A stretch of 64,000 nt of DNA, taken from an uncultured bacterium (GTDB lineage: Bacteria > Oederibacteriota > PGYV01 > Palsa-1178). Position 1 is the stretch's first letter, and each line of letters begins with the position of its first letter. Both the position numbers and the translations under genes were made by a program. The notes beneath the pieces are model-generated. The model saw nothing but the letters and a program-made list of their open reading frames with translations. It ran no database searches and was not told the origin of the DNA. Of the stretch, positions 33,283 through 40,554 are shown piece by piece. The DNA is taken from assembly GCA_937889595.1 (NCBI GenBank), contig CALAOR010000079.1, positions 1-64,000 on the forward strand. Reading direction: 5' to 3'.

Positions 33283-33654
33283 ATGATAGACGCAAATACA
33301 ATTACAGCAAGCGCACAGGCAGTCGTAGCAAACTCACATGCAGTCGCAGCCGTCGGCCAGGCAGTCGCGGCCGCGGTCGGACATGCAGCAACCAGTGTGG
33401 CGACAGGCCAGACAGACCTCAAGACAGCGATAACACAGCTGACAGGATCTGTGCTTCTTTTACTTGCTGGAATGGCAGTAAATTTTGTTCAGAGTAAATT
33501 TCAGCACAAACAGATTCTGGATGCCCACGCCGAAACCCAGGCAGCCATAATCTCCGTTTTAGCACCGGACGCAGCAGCGGCCGCAGCAACACCGGCGCCG
33601 GCACCAGCCAGCCCTGCAGCAAGCCCGTCGGTCGGAACCGAAAATAAGCCATAG
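33283..33654 (+). CDS. Small Ala-rich membrane protein, possible holin
   Basis: 123 residues behind GGGAGGAACCC. An Ala/Val-rich N-terminal half is followed by one transmembrane helix (about residues 48-68, LTGSVLLLLAGMAVNFV), a basic patch (QSKFQHK), and a Pro/Ala-rich tail. Size, topology and location at the end of the lysis block suit a holin or holin-associated protein. No family is recognised with confidence. Confidence 0.5.
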   Translation: MIDANTITASAQAVVANSHAVAAVGQAVAAAVGHAATSVATGQTDLKTAITQLTGSVLLLLAGMAVNFVQSKFQHKQILDAHAETQAAIISVLAPDAAAAAATPAPAPASPAASPSVGTENKP

Positions 33655-33950
33655 CCACCGGGGACTCCTTATTTAAGCCTGCCAGCGGCAGTCCACACAG
33701 CACGCTGGCAGGCAAACGCCAGGCCGGGAGGGATAACATACCCCGGAAACCATCCAACCCCCTTAAAACGCCTTACATTAAGCCTCAGCCCACAGACAAC
33801 CAACATTTCAGGCAACCCAGTACTTACCCCCAAAAGATTAAAATATATTGTCGGTTATACTTGACAAACAAGGGAAAAGACTGTATATTATAACCGACAA
33901 GACAAAAGAATCAAAAACGGAATACGGCCCGGAGCCGTGGGAGGCAAAAC
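33655..33950. other. 296-base intergenic control region
   Basis: No coding frame is credible. The left part has an imperfect inverted repeat (GCCTGCCAGCGG near 33677, GCTGGCAGGC near 33710) that could fold as a hairpin behind the lysis genes. The right part holds the operator-flanked promoter described separately. Confidence 0.6.
33849..33899 (+). promoter_or_regulatory. Sigma-70 promoter flanked by inverted operator arms
   Basis: TTGACA (33861-33866) and TATATT (33884-33889) are 17 bases apart. Perfect inverted arms TGTCGGTTATA (33849-33859) and TATAACCGACA (33889-33899) bracket the promoter, 40 bp from arm to arm. The right arm overlaps the end of the -10 box. A repressor binding both arms would block polymerase, so I infer a phage switch promoter driving 33951 onward. 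Confidence 0.75.
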
Positions 33951-34217
33951 GTGGAAAATATTGAAATGAAAAAAGCATGGACAGACGAAATGCATTCAAG
34001 CGATGGAAAACACGTAATTACACTACACGGGGAGAGAATAGAGATCAACAAAACACGTGTAGCATACCGCCGGCCGACAAAAAATATAATAATTGTGGGT
34101 TACATACAGCAAGCTGTTCAAATTGACGATATAAAAATTATGGTGGCAAAGACAAAAAACGCAGGTGAAGGAGCATGGCAGCGGGTGCCCATTGCGGATT
34201 TATTTGTGGTTGGATAA
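33951..34217 (+). CDS. Hypothetical small phage protein under the operator-flanked promoter
   Basis: 88 residues from GTG 33951, preceded by GTGGGAGGCAAAAC. Beta-rich text (HVITLHGERIEINKTRVAYR, NIIIVGYIQQAV) suggests a small barrel. It is the first gene behind the strong regulated promoter. No family is recognised. Confidence 0.6.
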   Translation: MENIEMKKAWTDEMHSSDGKHVITLHGERIEINKTRVAYRRPTKNIIIVGYIQQAVQIDDIKIMVAKTKNAGEGAWQRVPIADLFVVG

Positions 34218-34276
34218 CGCAGAGCCACAGGCCGCGAGGCCCGGCAATGCTGCAGCTTGGTGGCAAACCCAGGCAT

Positions 34277-34305
34277 AAACGGCCGGCGGGCCTGAAACGC
34301 GGGAG
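34277..34305 (+). repeat. 29-nt dispersed direct repeat, copy 2
   Basis: Identical to 644-672. Here it is non-coding and ends five bases before ATG 34311. Its CGGGCCT (34287-34293) can pair with AGGCCCG (34237-34243), so this copy may be part of a structured leader. Confidence 0.85.
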
Positions 34306-34310
34306 GAAAA

Positions 34311-34709
34311 ATGGCAAAAACAATGGAACAGATTCAAAAGGGAAAAACAGACAAACAAGCTAAGACCTGCATGGAATGTACATGGAACGATGACAATGAA
34401 TACTGCGCGAGGTTTCATTTAACAATAAAAAGTGACAGTGTGCGCTGTGAACATTACAATAAACTGAATATAGAGGAACAGGAAAGCCTCGTTGTAATTG
34501 CAGGCAGGATGGCCAAGGTCCAGGTTGACCTTGAAAAAGCTAAGATAGCAATGACCGCGATCCACGCCGTGATCAGCGACAGCGACATGGATAATAACAT
34601 CAGGGACGCGGCAGACAACCTCAAGGATATGCTTAAAACAAAACGGATGGTACTCAGCAAACAATACTACGATGACCAGCTCAAAATCAACAAAAGGGAG
34701 GCACACTAA
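34311..34709 (+). CDS. Hypothetical phage protein with N-terminal Cys cluster
   Basis: 132 residues behind GGGAGGAAAA from the repeat. Residues 20-45 carry CMECTWND, EYCARF and VRCEHYN, four Cys and one His that could bind zinc or mark a small metal knuckle. The rest is charged helix (ESLVVIAGRMAKVQVDLEKA). No family assigned. It ends two bases before the next ATG. Confidence 0.6.
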   Translation: MAKTMEQIQKGKTDKQAKTCMECTWNDDNEYCARFHLTIKSDSVRCEHYNKLNIEEQESLVVIAGRMAKVQVDLEKAKIAMTAIHAVISDSDMDNNIRDAADNLKDMLKTKRMVLSKQYYDDQLKINKREAH

Positions 34710-34711
34710 CC

Positions 34712-35038
34712 ATGATAACCAACCAGACACCGGAGACAAAGGCACCAGAGCCGCGACCAAAGCAGCGCAAGATCATCCGGAAGGCGCTCGCCGGCGCCGT
34801 CGACTACATTACTTACAACAAAGGGATTTTCACGGCAAAGGCATTTTATTATTACCGACAGGGGAGGACGGCCGACGCACTGGCGGCCGGGATCATGAAC
34901 ATACTCGCACCGATAGCAAAGGAGCAGGACCTGTACATAAAGCTCTTAAACTGGAACGATGAATACCATCAATGGCCGACTAACAGCTGGCTGCAGGCGC
35001 GGTTTGAGGTAAGCCAAAAGCAAACTACGGTTTTATAG
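34712..35038 (+). CDS. Hypothetical phage protein, 108 aa
   Basis: Starts two bases after the preceding stop, with GGGAGG inside the end of that gene as ribosome site. The sequence has a polar N-terminus, then a helical body with short repeats resembling a TPR-like helix pair (FYYYRQGRTADALAAGIMNI). No known family. It is the last gene before the repressor promoter. Confidence 0.6.
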   Translation: MITNQTPETKAPEPRPKQRKIIRKALAGAVDYITYNKGIFTAKAFYYYRQGRTADALAAGIMNILAPIAKEQDLYIKLLNWNDEYHQWPTNSWLQARFEVSQKQTTVL

Positions 35039-35050
35039 GACAAATTAAAC

Positions 35051-35105
35051 TTGACAGGAATTTATAAATATTGTAAACTTTAGCCGACTTAACAAAAATA
35101 TCGGC
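35051..35105 (+). promoter_or_regulatory. Repressor promoter with operator-like half-sites
   Basis: TTGACA (35051-35056) and TAAACT (35074-35079) are 17 bases apart, upstream of the XRE gene. Downstream, GCCGA (35083-35087) and TCGGC (35101-35105) form an inverted pair related to the ACCGAC core of the 33.85-kb operator. Autoregulation by the repressor is inferred. Confidence 0.6.
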
Positions 35106-35120
35106 GGGAGAAAAAAGAAA

Positions 35121-35414
35121 ATGAAAACAAGCACATCAACCCAGCAAAAGCATTTTTCAGGCGCGCTCATCAAACAATATAGGGAAAAGACCGGCCTGAC
35201 CCAAGCAGCTGTAGCCAAGATTGCGGGAAGCAGCCGGCCGCAGCTGGCCGAGTTGGAGAGCGGGAGCGTCGCAAACCCTACCATAAAAACCATCCAAGCG
35301 ATTGCCAAGGCCCTGGGATGTCAGGTAACTGACTTTTTTATAACCCCGGAGGAAGCGGACAGGACAGCAACCGAGAAAAAGTCTGTAAAAAAGAAGGGAA
35401 GAGTGAAACCATGA
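35121..35414 (+). CDS. XRE-family (Cro/CI-like) transcriptional repressor
   Basis: 97 residues. HTH_3 domain at residues 14-70: LIKQYREKTGLTQAAVAKIA, SRPQLAELESGS, IKTIQAIAKALGC. No protease or dimerisation domain follows, only a Lys-rich tail, so SOS-type self-cleavage is unlikely. It is the only recognisable lysogeny regulator in the window. It sits 16 bases behind a G-rich ribosome site and has its own promoter. The next membrane-protein gene overlaps its stop, so both are made from one message. Confidence 0.9.
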   Translation: MKTSTSTQQKHFSGALIKQYREKTGLTQAAVAKIAGSSRPQLAELESGSVANPTIKTIQAIAKALGCQVTDFFITPEEADRTATEKKSVKKKGRVKP

Positions 35415-35737
35415 AAAAAGCGATCATATCAATATTAATTTCAAGCCTTTTTGTTTTACCCTGCATGGCAGCAAAGCGGGCAAGCCAGGTGCAGGAGGAA
35501 GCGACACCGGCGCCGATCAGTGAGGATGAAATACGGACCACTACCACCACAATAACCGATGCGCAATTCAGGCTGGCACAATACAATGCAAACCTGGCAA
35601 CCGTCCAGCTGAGTAATACGATGAAAAGCATGCAGTCTGACCTGGACGCAATAACAATATTTCAGGAAGTGGGATTTATTTGTATAGTAATTGGAGTGGT
35701 AACAACATTTTATTTATACGCACACGCAAGCAAATAA
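35411..35737 (+). CDS. Two-segment membrane protein co-expressed with the repressor
   Basis: 108 residues. A signal-peptide-like N-terminus (MKKAIISILISSLFVLPCMA) is followed by a Thr/Gln-rich helical region (residues 25-80) and a C-terminal membrane helix (VGFICIVIGVVTTFYLYAH). ATGA overlap with the repressor suggests expression in the lysogen. Small envelope proteins in this position are often superinfection-exclusion or conversion factors; that is inference. The Cys is preceded by Pro, so it is a poor lipobox. Confidence 0.6.
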   Translation: MKKAIISILISSLFVLPCMAAKRASQVQEEATPAPISEDEIRTTTTTITDAQFRLAQYNANLATVQLSNTMKSMQSDLDAITIFQEVGFICIVIGVVTTFYLYAHASK

Positions 35738-35753
35738 CAAACCGGGAGCGAAC

Positions 35754-35825
35754 ATGAGCGAAAAACTGGCAAAGGCGGGGAAAAGCAAAATCGTAGTTAA
35801 CATAAGATACATTATGCGAAGTTGA
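35754..35825 (+). CDS. 23-codon phage ORF ending inside the dif site
   Basis: MSEKLAKAGKSKIV followed by VNIRYIMRS, behind a CGGGAG ribosome site and 17 bases after the membrane-protein gene. The last nine residues are encoded by the dif sequence itself, and TGA (35823-35825) lies just past it in host DNA. In the excised circle the part after the crossover would be replaced by left-end phage sequence, so the C-terminus would differ. It may be the N-terminal piece of a gene split by integration. Confidence 0.5.
   Translation: MSEKLAKAGKSKIVVNIRYIMRS
35795..35822 (-). other. dif: dif-like XerCD recombination site, right attachment junction
   Basis: Read on the - strand: XerC arm ACTTCGCATAA, centre TGTATC, XerD arm TTATGTTAACT. 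E. coli dif (from memory) has arms GGTGCGCATAA and TTATGTTAAAT with centre TGTATA, so 23 of 28 positions match. The XerD arm faces the prophage (35795-35805) and the XerC arm faces the chromosome (35812-35822). Phage genes end here and leftward-running host genes begin, all pointing at the site, as expected at a terminus. Confidence 0.88.
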
Positions 35826-35900
35826 TTCTATATCAACATGTCGCTAGTTTTATCTGTTTAGCCTGCTTGTTTTAAGCGTCATATACTTTGAAAATGTATG

Positions 35901-36581
35901 TTATTTAGATGGGTTTAACACTTCATTCAACAATTCCTGCGATTTTATCCCCTTTGCCCTGTATTCCATAAGTATAACTATCTGGCTTTCAATCAAGGCT
36001 TCAGATGATGCCAATTTGGCCCCCTGAACGGTCTTTAACTTGACTTTCAGGTATTTTAGGTATATATCCAGCGCCTCTATCCTTAAAGCCTGTATTTCTG
36101 ACTTATAACGCAGATAATCAATGGTCTGCCTGTCATTAGCCTGCCCAACAGCTGGATCTGTTATGAATTCATACCCGCAAAGCTCAACTGTCTTAAGATT
36201 GTCCATGAAGTCAAGAATAGCCATAAAATCCTTGTTCAAGACATTACCAGCCAGTTCCACGGCAAGTTTATCGCGGTCCTTGAGAAGAATTGCCGTGTTT
36301 CCGGCGATCTCATCTTTGAGCCCGGAAATTTCCGTGATTATCCGGCTGCGTTTTTGTACGGATTGCTCCTGGCTGTTGCGCCCGATGAAATTCCAGATAT
36401 TGTTTGAACTGGTGCGGTCCTTGAGTTTTTCAATTATTTTTTCTTTTTCAGCGATTTTTTGCCTGGCTGACTCTATCGCCGAAATTTTCGACCTATAATC
36501 ATCCGGGTTTCCGTAAGGCACTGCCAGAATACTGGCGCTTAAAGCCGTTAAAAGCCATGCTAGAATTATTTTTTTCATCAT
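35901..36581 (-). CDS. Secreted coiled-coil protein of the two-component operon
   Basis: 226 residues with a signal peptide (MMKKIILAWLLTALSASILA). A long charged helix follows (SAIESARQKIAEKEKIIEKL) and two further helical stretches. It starts in an overlap with the response regulator stop, so it is the last gene of the five-gene operon. No enzyme motif is seen. A periplasmic partner of the sensor kinase is one possibility. It is the closest host gene to the dif site. Confidence 0.7.
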   Translation of the reverse strand: MMKKIILAWLLTALSASILAVPYGNPDDYRSKISAIESARQKIAEKEKIIEKLKDRTSSNNIWNFIGRNSQEQSVQKRSRIITEISGLKDEIAGNTAILLKDRDKLAVELAGNVLNKDFMAILDFMDNLKTVELCGYEFITDPAVGQANDRQTIDYLRYKSEIQALRIEALDIYLKYLKVKLKTVQGAKLASSEALIESQIVILMEYRAKGIKSQELLNEVLNPSK

Positions 36582-37918
36582 TCAGCATCCTTTATGCCGT
36601 ATTTTTGCATCTTATACTGCAGCGTGGTCCTGTTTATTTTTAATGCTTTCGCGCTTTTTGACTGGTTGTATTGGTTGTTTTTAAGCGCTGTCATTATAAA
36701 CCGTTTTTCGATGTCTGAGAGCATGTCATCGAGGTTCTTGTCATTGGCTGACAAATCCTGCGCCGGAACTGTGTCATCCGCGTTTTTTTTGCCAAGGGCA
36801 AGGTCTATCCTGAGATTATTATCTTCGGAAAGTATGACGGCCCGTTCTACGATGTTCTGCAGTTCCCTTACATTTCCGGGCCATAAATATTCCTCAAGCA
36901 GCACTTTATTCATTTCGTCGATTACATAATTACCCCGCTTCTTCGCAAAATACAACGCGAGTGTCACTATGTCTTCTTTGCGTTCTCTTAAGGGGCTTAT
37001 ATGCACCGGAAATACATTTACCCTGTAATACAGGTCTTCCCTGAATGTATCGGCCTTTATCATAGCGCTTAAGTTCCTGTTGGTCGCGCACAATATCCTC
37101 GCGTTTGTCTCTATTGATTTATTTCCGCCGACCCGCTCAAAAGTCCTGTTTTCGATCAGGCGGAGGAGCTTTACCTGTATGTCCAGGGGGATGTCGCCGA
37201 GTTCGTCCAGAAACAAGGTCCCGCCTTCGGCAAGCTCCACTTTGCCTTTTCTTTGCCTGTCAGCGCCTGTAAAAGAACCCTTTTCATGGCCGAACAGCTC
37301 GGATTCTATAACACCTTTAGCATAAGCCGCGCAGTGCACGGGCACAAAAGGGCCTTTCCTGCCGCTTAATTTATGTATGGTATATGCCACCAGTTCCTTG
37401 CCTGTCCCGGTATCGCCGGTTATCAGCACAGTGATATCCGAAGGCGCTGCTTTGGCAAGGTTCTTTTTCAGGTTCACGATGGCGCTGCTTTTGCCTATGA
37501 TATCCCCGAAAGCCGAATCTTTCTCGCTTATATAAAAATCCTTTTCATCCGATATCTTTTTTATGTTAATAAGATTTTTCACCTTGATCTCGATCTCTTC
37601 CAGTGAAAAAGGCTTGGGAACATATTCATTTGCGCCGGCTTTCATGGCTTCAACCGCATTTTGTATCGATGAAAAAGCCGTAATAACTATCACCGGACAC
37701 TGCGGATATGCCTCCTTGAATTTACGCATCAAACTTATACCGTCCATACCCGGAAGCCTTATATCAGTGATAAGAAGCTCAAAAACATCTGATTTTATGA
37801 ATTCGAGCGCGTCTTCAGCGTTTGATGCCGTCTTTATGTCATAGCCATCGCTTAAAGAAGCCTCCAGACTTTCCCTGATGTTTTTTTCGTCTTCCACAAC
37901 CAGTATTTTGTGCATCAT
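36578..37918 (-). CDS. NtrC-family sigma-54-dependent response regulator
   Basis: 446 residues in three domains. The receiver (residues 1-120) has acidic pocket VVEDE, phospho-acceptor Asp52 in LLITDIRLPG, and Lys in VPKPF. The AAA+ domain has Walker A GDTGTGKE, the sigma-54-contact loop GSFTGA and Walker B GTLFLDELGD. The C-terminal Fis-type helix-turn-helix (KNNQYNQSKSAKALKINRTT) binds DNA. It activates sigma-54 polymerase once phosphorylated, presumably by the adjacent kinase. A candidate target promoter is present at 44535-44550. Confidence 0.96.
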   Translation of the reverse strand: MMHKILVVEDEKNIRESLEASLSDGYDIKTASNAEDALEFIKSDVFELLITDIRLPGMDGISLMRKFKEAYPQCPVIVITAFSSIQNAVEAMKAGANEYVPKPFSLEEIEIKVKNLINIKKISDEKDFYISEKDSAFGDIIGKSSAIVNLKKNLAKAAPSDITVLITGDTGTGKELVAYTIHKLSGRKGPFVPVHCAAYAKGVIESELFGHEKGSFTGADRQRKGKVELAEGGTLFLDELGDIPLDIQVKLLRLIENRTFERVGGNKSIETNARILCATNRNLSAMIKADTFREDLYYRVNVFPVHISPLRERKEDIVTLALYFAKKRGNYVIDEMNKVLLEEYLWPGNVRELQNIVERAVILSEDNNLRIDLALGKKNADDTVPAQDLSANDKNLDDMLSDIEKRFIMTALKNNQYNQSKSAKALKINRTTLQYKMQKYGIKDAE

Positions 37919-37928
37919 TCCGCCTTTT

Positions 37929-39272
37929 TTATTCCGGTATTTTTATCCTGAAACAATTTTTGCCGGAGCTCGCGTCATATTCCATGCTTACTCCGTGCTT
38001 TTCAACGATGTTCTTCGTTATTGCCAGCCCGATACCCATGCCTGTTGATTTTGTGGTGAAAAAAGGGATAAATATCTTAGCCGCTGTTTCAGGCGGTATA
38101 ACCGGAGCATCATCACATATCTCAAGGTTTATCATGCCGTTTTCTTTTTTCACGGTCAGGACGGTCTTTGAAGCTCCCGCCTCATAAGCGTTCTTGATTA
38201 TATTTTTCAGCGCCCTTTCCATCAGAACATCATCGATATGTATGCTGTCGTTTGCCTCTATATTGTCGTAAACAATTTCCAGGGATCCGTACTGTTCCTT
38301 TATGGCGCCGATGAAATACCCCAGTACAAAAGAACTTTTTTTCAGCTCATTATCCCGGGCAAAACCTATGAATTTCTCGGTTATGCTGTTTAACCTGTTT
38401 ACCTCGGATTTTATCTTTGTTATTGATTCCGCGGTTTTTGGGTCGGGTTTCCCCCTCTGTATGATCTCGGACAGGTTATATATTGCCGCGGCCGGGTTCT
38501 TTATCTCGTGCGCCAGTCCCATGGCCACTATCTGTATCTCTTTATACCTGGTATCTTCCAGCACTTTCAAACCGTGGACCATCCTGTTTATCTCGCTTTG
38601 CAGGAATGACAGTTCGTCAAACCAGTCAACTTTAATAAGCTCTATTGCCCCGCCTTTTGATATGGATTCCATGGATTTGACCGTCTGCCCTATCCTGCGG
38701 GTGAACAGAAAAGAAAATAAGAAAGAAACAGCCAGCGCGAACGCAAACAATACGAGCATGATGTTTGTCTGAAGGGACCTTATCTCCCCGAAAGCGGCCA
38801 GCGCGCGGCCCCTGATAGTCAGGACTATACTGCCGTATATCTTCCCGCTGTTGGAATACGGCGTGGAATATATCTTGACCGGGACCCCGCTTTCAAAGTA
38901 AGTGATGCTCTGATTTCCGGGAGGCAGGTAGCTTTCGACCAGCTTGAACCCTTTTTCCGTGGAAATGGCCTCCCTGCCCGCATTGTTGAAAAGTGTAATG
39001 TCCATGCCCCGCGTATCCTTGATCTTCATCAGTATATCCATGCTGTGCGAATAAAAACCCGTGAACTTATCCTCCGAGGAGAGCGAAAATGCGGTTGGCG
39101 CCAGGCTTTCTTCGATGTTCCCGCTTATTATGGCGAGCCTGCTGTTTATTTCCCGGTCAAGGACATTTTTAAAAACGGCGTTGACAAGCAGGTTTAAGAG
39201 GATAAAATTAATTACAAGTATTCCGGCCACACCGGCAAACAATTCCCATTTGAATATCTTTTTATACTTCAT
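37929..39272 (-). CDS. Membrane sensor histidine kinase
   Basis: 447 residues. A first membrane helix (about 11-34) and a second (about 172-192) enclose a periplasmic sensor of about 135 residues. A HAMP-like region follows (RRIGQTVKSMESISKGG). The phospho-acceptor His is in GLAHEIKNPAAAI (about residue 255). ATPase motifs include IIKNAYEAGA (N box) and TGMGIGLAITKNIVEKHG (G2 box). It is the cognate kinase of the regulator ten bases downstream. The ligand is unknown; linkage with FecR and barrel genes suggests envelope sensing. Confidence 0.95.
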   Translation of the reverse strand: MKYKKIFKWELFAGVAGILVINFILLNLLVNAVFKNVLDREINSRLAIISGNIEESLAPTAFSLSSEDKFTGFYSHSMDILMKIKDTRGMDITLFNNAGREAISTEKGFKLVESYLPPGNQSITYFESGVPVKIYSTPYSNSGKIYGSIVLTIRGRALAAFGEIRSLQTNIMLVLFAFALAVSFLFSFLFTRRIGQTVKSMESISKGGAIELIKVDWFDELSFLQSEINRMVHGLKVLEDTRYKEIQIVAMGLAHEIKNPAAAIYNLSEIIQRGKPDPKTAESITKIKSEVNRLNSITEKFIGFARDNELKKSSFVLGYFIGAIKEQYGSLEIVYDNIEANDSIHIDDVLMERALKNIIKNAYEAGASKTVLTVKKENGMINLEICDDAPVIPPETAAKIFIPFFTTKSTGMGIGLAITKNIVEKHGVSMEYDASSGKNCFRIKIPE

Positions 39273-39276
39273 TTAT

Positions 39277-40530
39277 TTAAAAGCTTATACCGGAGCCGAG
39301 TGATACGGTAATATAGGCGTAATTGTAAAGCCCCAGCGCCTCATACTTCATGTTGGAATTATACCTGGTGTAGTCAATATTAAATAACCAGTTCCACCAC
39401 TCGCTGATGTTCTGCTTCAGGTCAAGACCCACGGTGTAATTATTATCCTGCTGTTTTTTGGCCGTATAAGCGCCTGAAGCGTCTTTCGCGATCCTGTTTT
39501 CATAAGACACAAGGTCCAGGCTGAATGAAATGACGGCCAGCGGGCTGTAAGCGCTGAAAAATTTCCACGGGAACTCATAAGTTACCGAAAATTTACCGGT
39601 ATTTTCCACGAAGTCATAATATCCCTTCGTATAGACATCATCCGACATGTCCGTTGTTCCCATAGTGTCGTAATAATTCTGGTTGGACACGTTTTTTATG
39701 AAATCGTACTGGAACTCCACGCCCGACTTGTTATCTCCGTAATACGGGAGGTCTATGGAAAGCTTCCCTGTCCTGTCAACCCGCCTGAGCGCCTCCAGGC
39801 TGCCGTCCGCCCATATTAATTTCTGCTGGCTGTACGGTAGGTAATCGTAATTAAAATTGACCAGCAATGACCATCCTGATTTGCCGAATTCAACTTCATC
39901 GCCTATATAAGCGCTGTAAATCAGTGTGTCCAATTCCTTCGTGTAATTATTCGGGGTGGTTGTGACCGAAGCCGACTCTGAAAGCAGCGTGTTGTAATTC
40001 CTGAACCTGCGGTCAAGGTATTTTACGCCCTCGGTAAGCCGGTTATTTGCGTTCCATGACAGGAATTCATTATAATTTTCCAGATAAAAACCGTTATCAA
40101 TATAGTCATAAAGGCCCAAACCCGTTTTTTCATCAGCTGTCTGCTTTGAAAAGTCGGTTCTGACAAATCCGCGCGCCTTGACTTCCCACTCCTTGCCCAG
40201 GTCATAATTAACGCCGTATGAGGCGTAAAGATCCAGCCACTCGGCAAAAAGAAAACGCTCGTCCGCAATATTCAAAGGCTGGGCCGTATTTGAATAATCA
40301 GCCGTAAGTGTGGGTATGAACCACAGGTTTGGCAGAAGGTCCGTGTTGAACATGCACGAAGAAGCCAGATCGGCCGATCCGCTCAGCTTTGTTTCAGGCG
40401 ATTTCTCGTTTGAAACCACGCTTGGATAGGTTAAACGGCCCGACAGATCAACAGCCGGCGCAAAATCAGACGCAAAAACAGGGACAATTGACGCACAAAA
40501 CAACACCGCTGATAAGATGATCCTATTCAT
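39277..40530 (-). CDS. Outer-membrane beta-barrel protein
   Basis: 417 residues with a signal peptide (MNRIILSAVLFCASIVPVFA). Many amphipathic strands with aromatic ends (GVNYDLGKEWEVKARGFVRT, WSLLVNFNYDYLPY, TVGLDLKQNISEWWNWLFNI) lead to a terminal Phe (SLGSGISF), the usual barrel insertion signal. No porin family is recognised. It lies four bases from the kinase gene and 24 from the FecR gene, so it belongs to the operon. Preceded by TAGGAGG. Confidence 0.8.
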   Translation of the reverse strand: MNRIILSAVLFCASIVPVFASDFAPAVDLSGRLTYPSVVSNEKSPETKLSGSADLASSCMFNTDLLPNLWFIPTLTADYSNTAQPLNIADERFLFAEWLDLYASYGVNYDLGKEWEVKARGFVRTDFSKQTADEKTGLGLYDYIDNGFYLENYNEFLSWNANNRLTEGVKYLDRRFRNYNTLLSESASVTTTPNNYTKELDTLIYSAYIGDEVEFGKSGWSLLVNFNYDYLPYSQQKLIWADGSLEALRRVDRTGKLSIDLPYYGDNKSGVEFQYDFIKNVSNQNYYDTMGTTDMSDDVYTKGYYDFVENTGKFSVTYEFPWKFFSAYSPLAVISFSLDLVSYENRIAKDASGAYTAKKQQDNNYTVGLDLKQNISEWWNWLFNIDYTRYNSNMKYEALGLYNYAYITVSLGSGISF

Positions 40531-40554
40531 TTTGCCTCCTAAAATTAGTTTTAG

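Larger units (their letters stand above)
1..35822 (+). mobile_element. Prophage (siphovirus-like), left end outside window, right end at dif
   Basis: A continuous + strand array of phage genes fills this stretch: early genes, replication, HNH-TerS-TerL-portal-protease-capsid in HK97 order, a lambda-like tail module, a lysis region and an XRE repressor. The gene content and strand change abruptly at a dif-like site at 35795-35822, which I take as the right attachment junction. No tyrosine or serine integrase was found. Phage genes start with strong GGAGG-type ribosome sites and often overlap by ATGA. The left boundary is not in the window, so total length and the second dif copy are unknown. 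Confidence 0.93.

Noticed and set aside
35795-35822. Resemblance of the junction to a loxP site (AACTTCG-ATAATGTAT)
   Set aside because: The full 28 bases fit the XerC arm, 6-bp centre and XerD arm of dif much better, the two arms are not the perfect inverted repeats of loxP, and no Cre-like gene is present.
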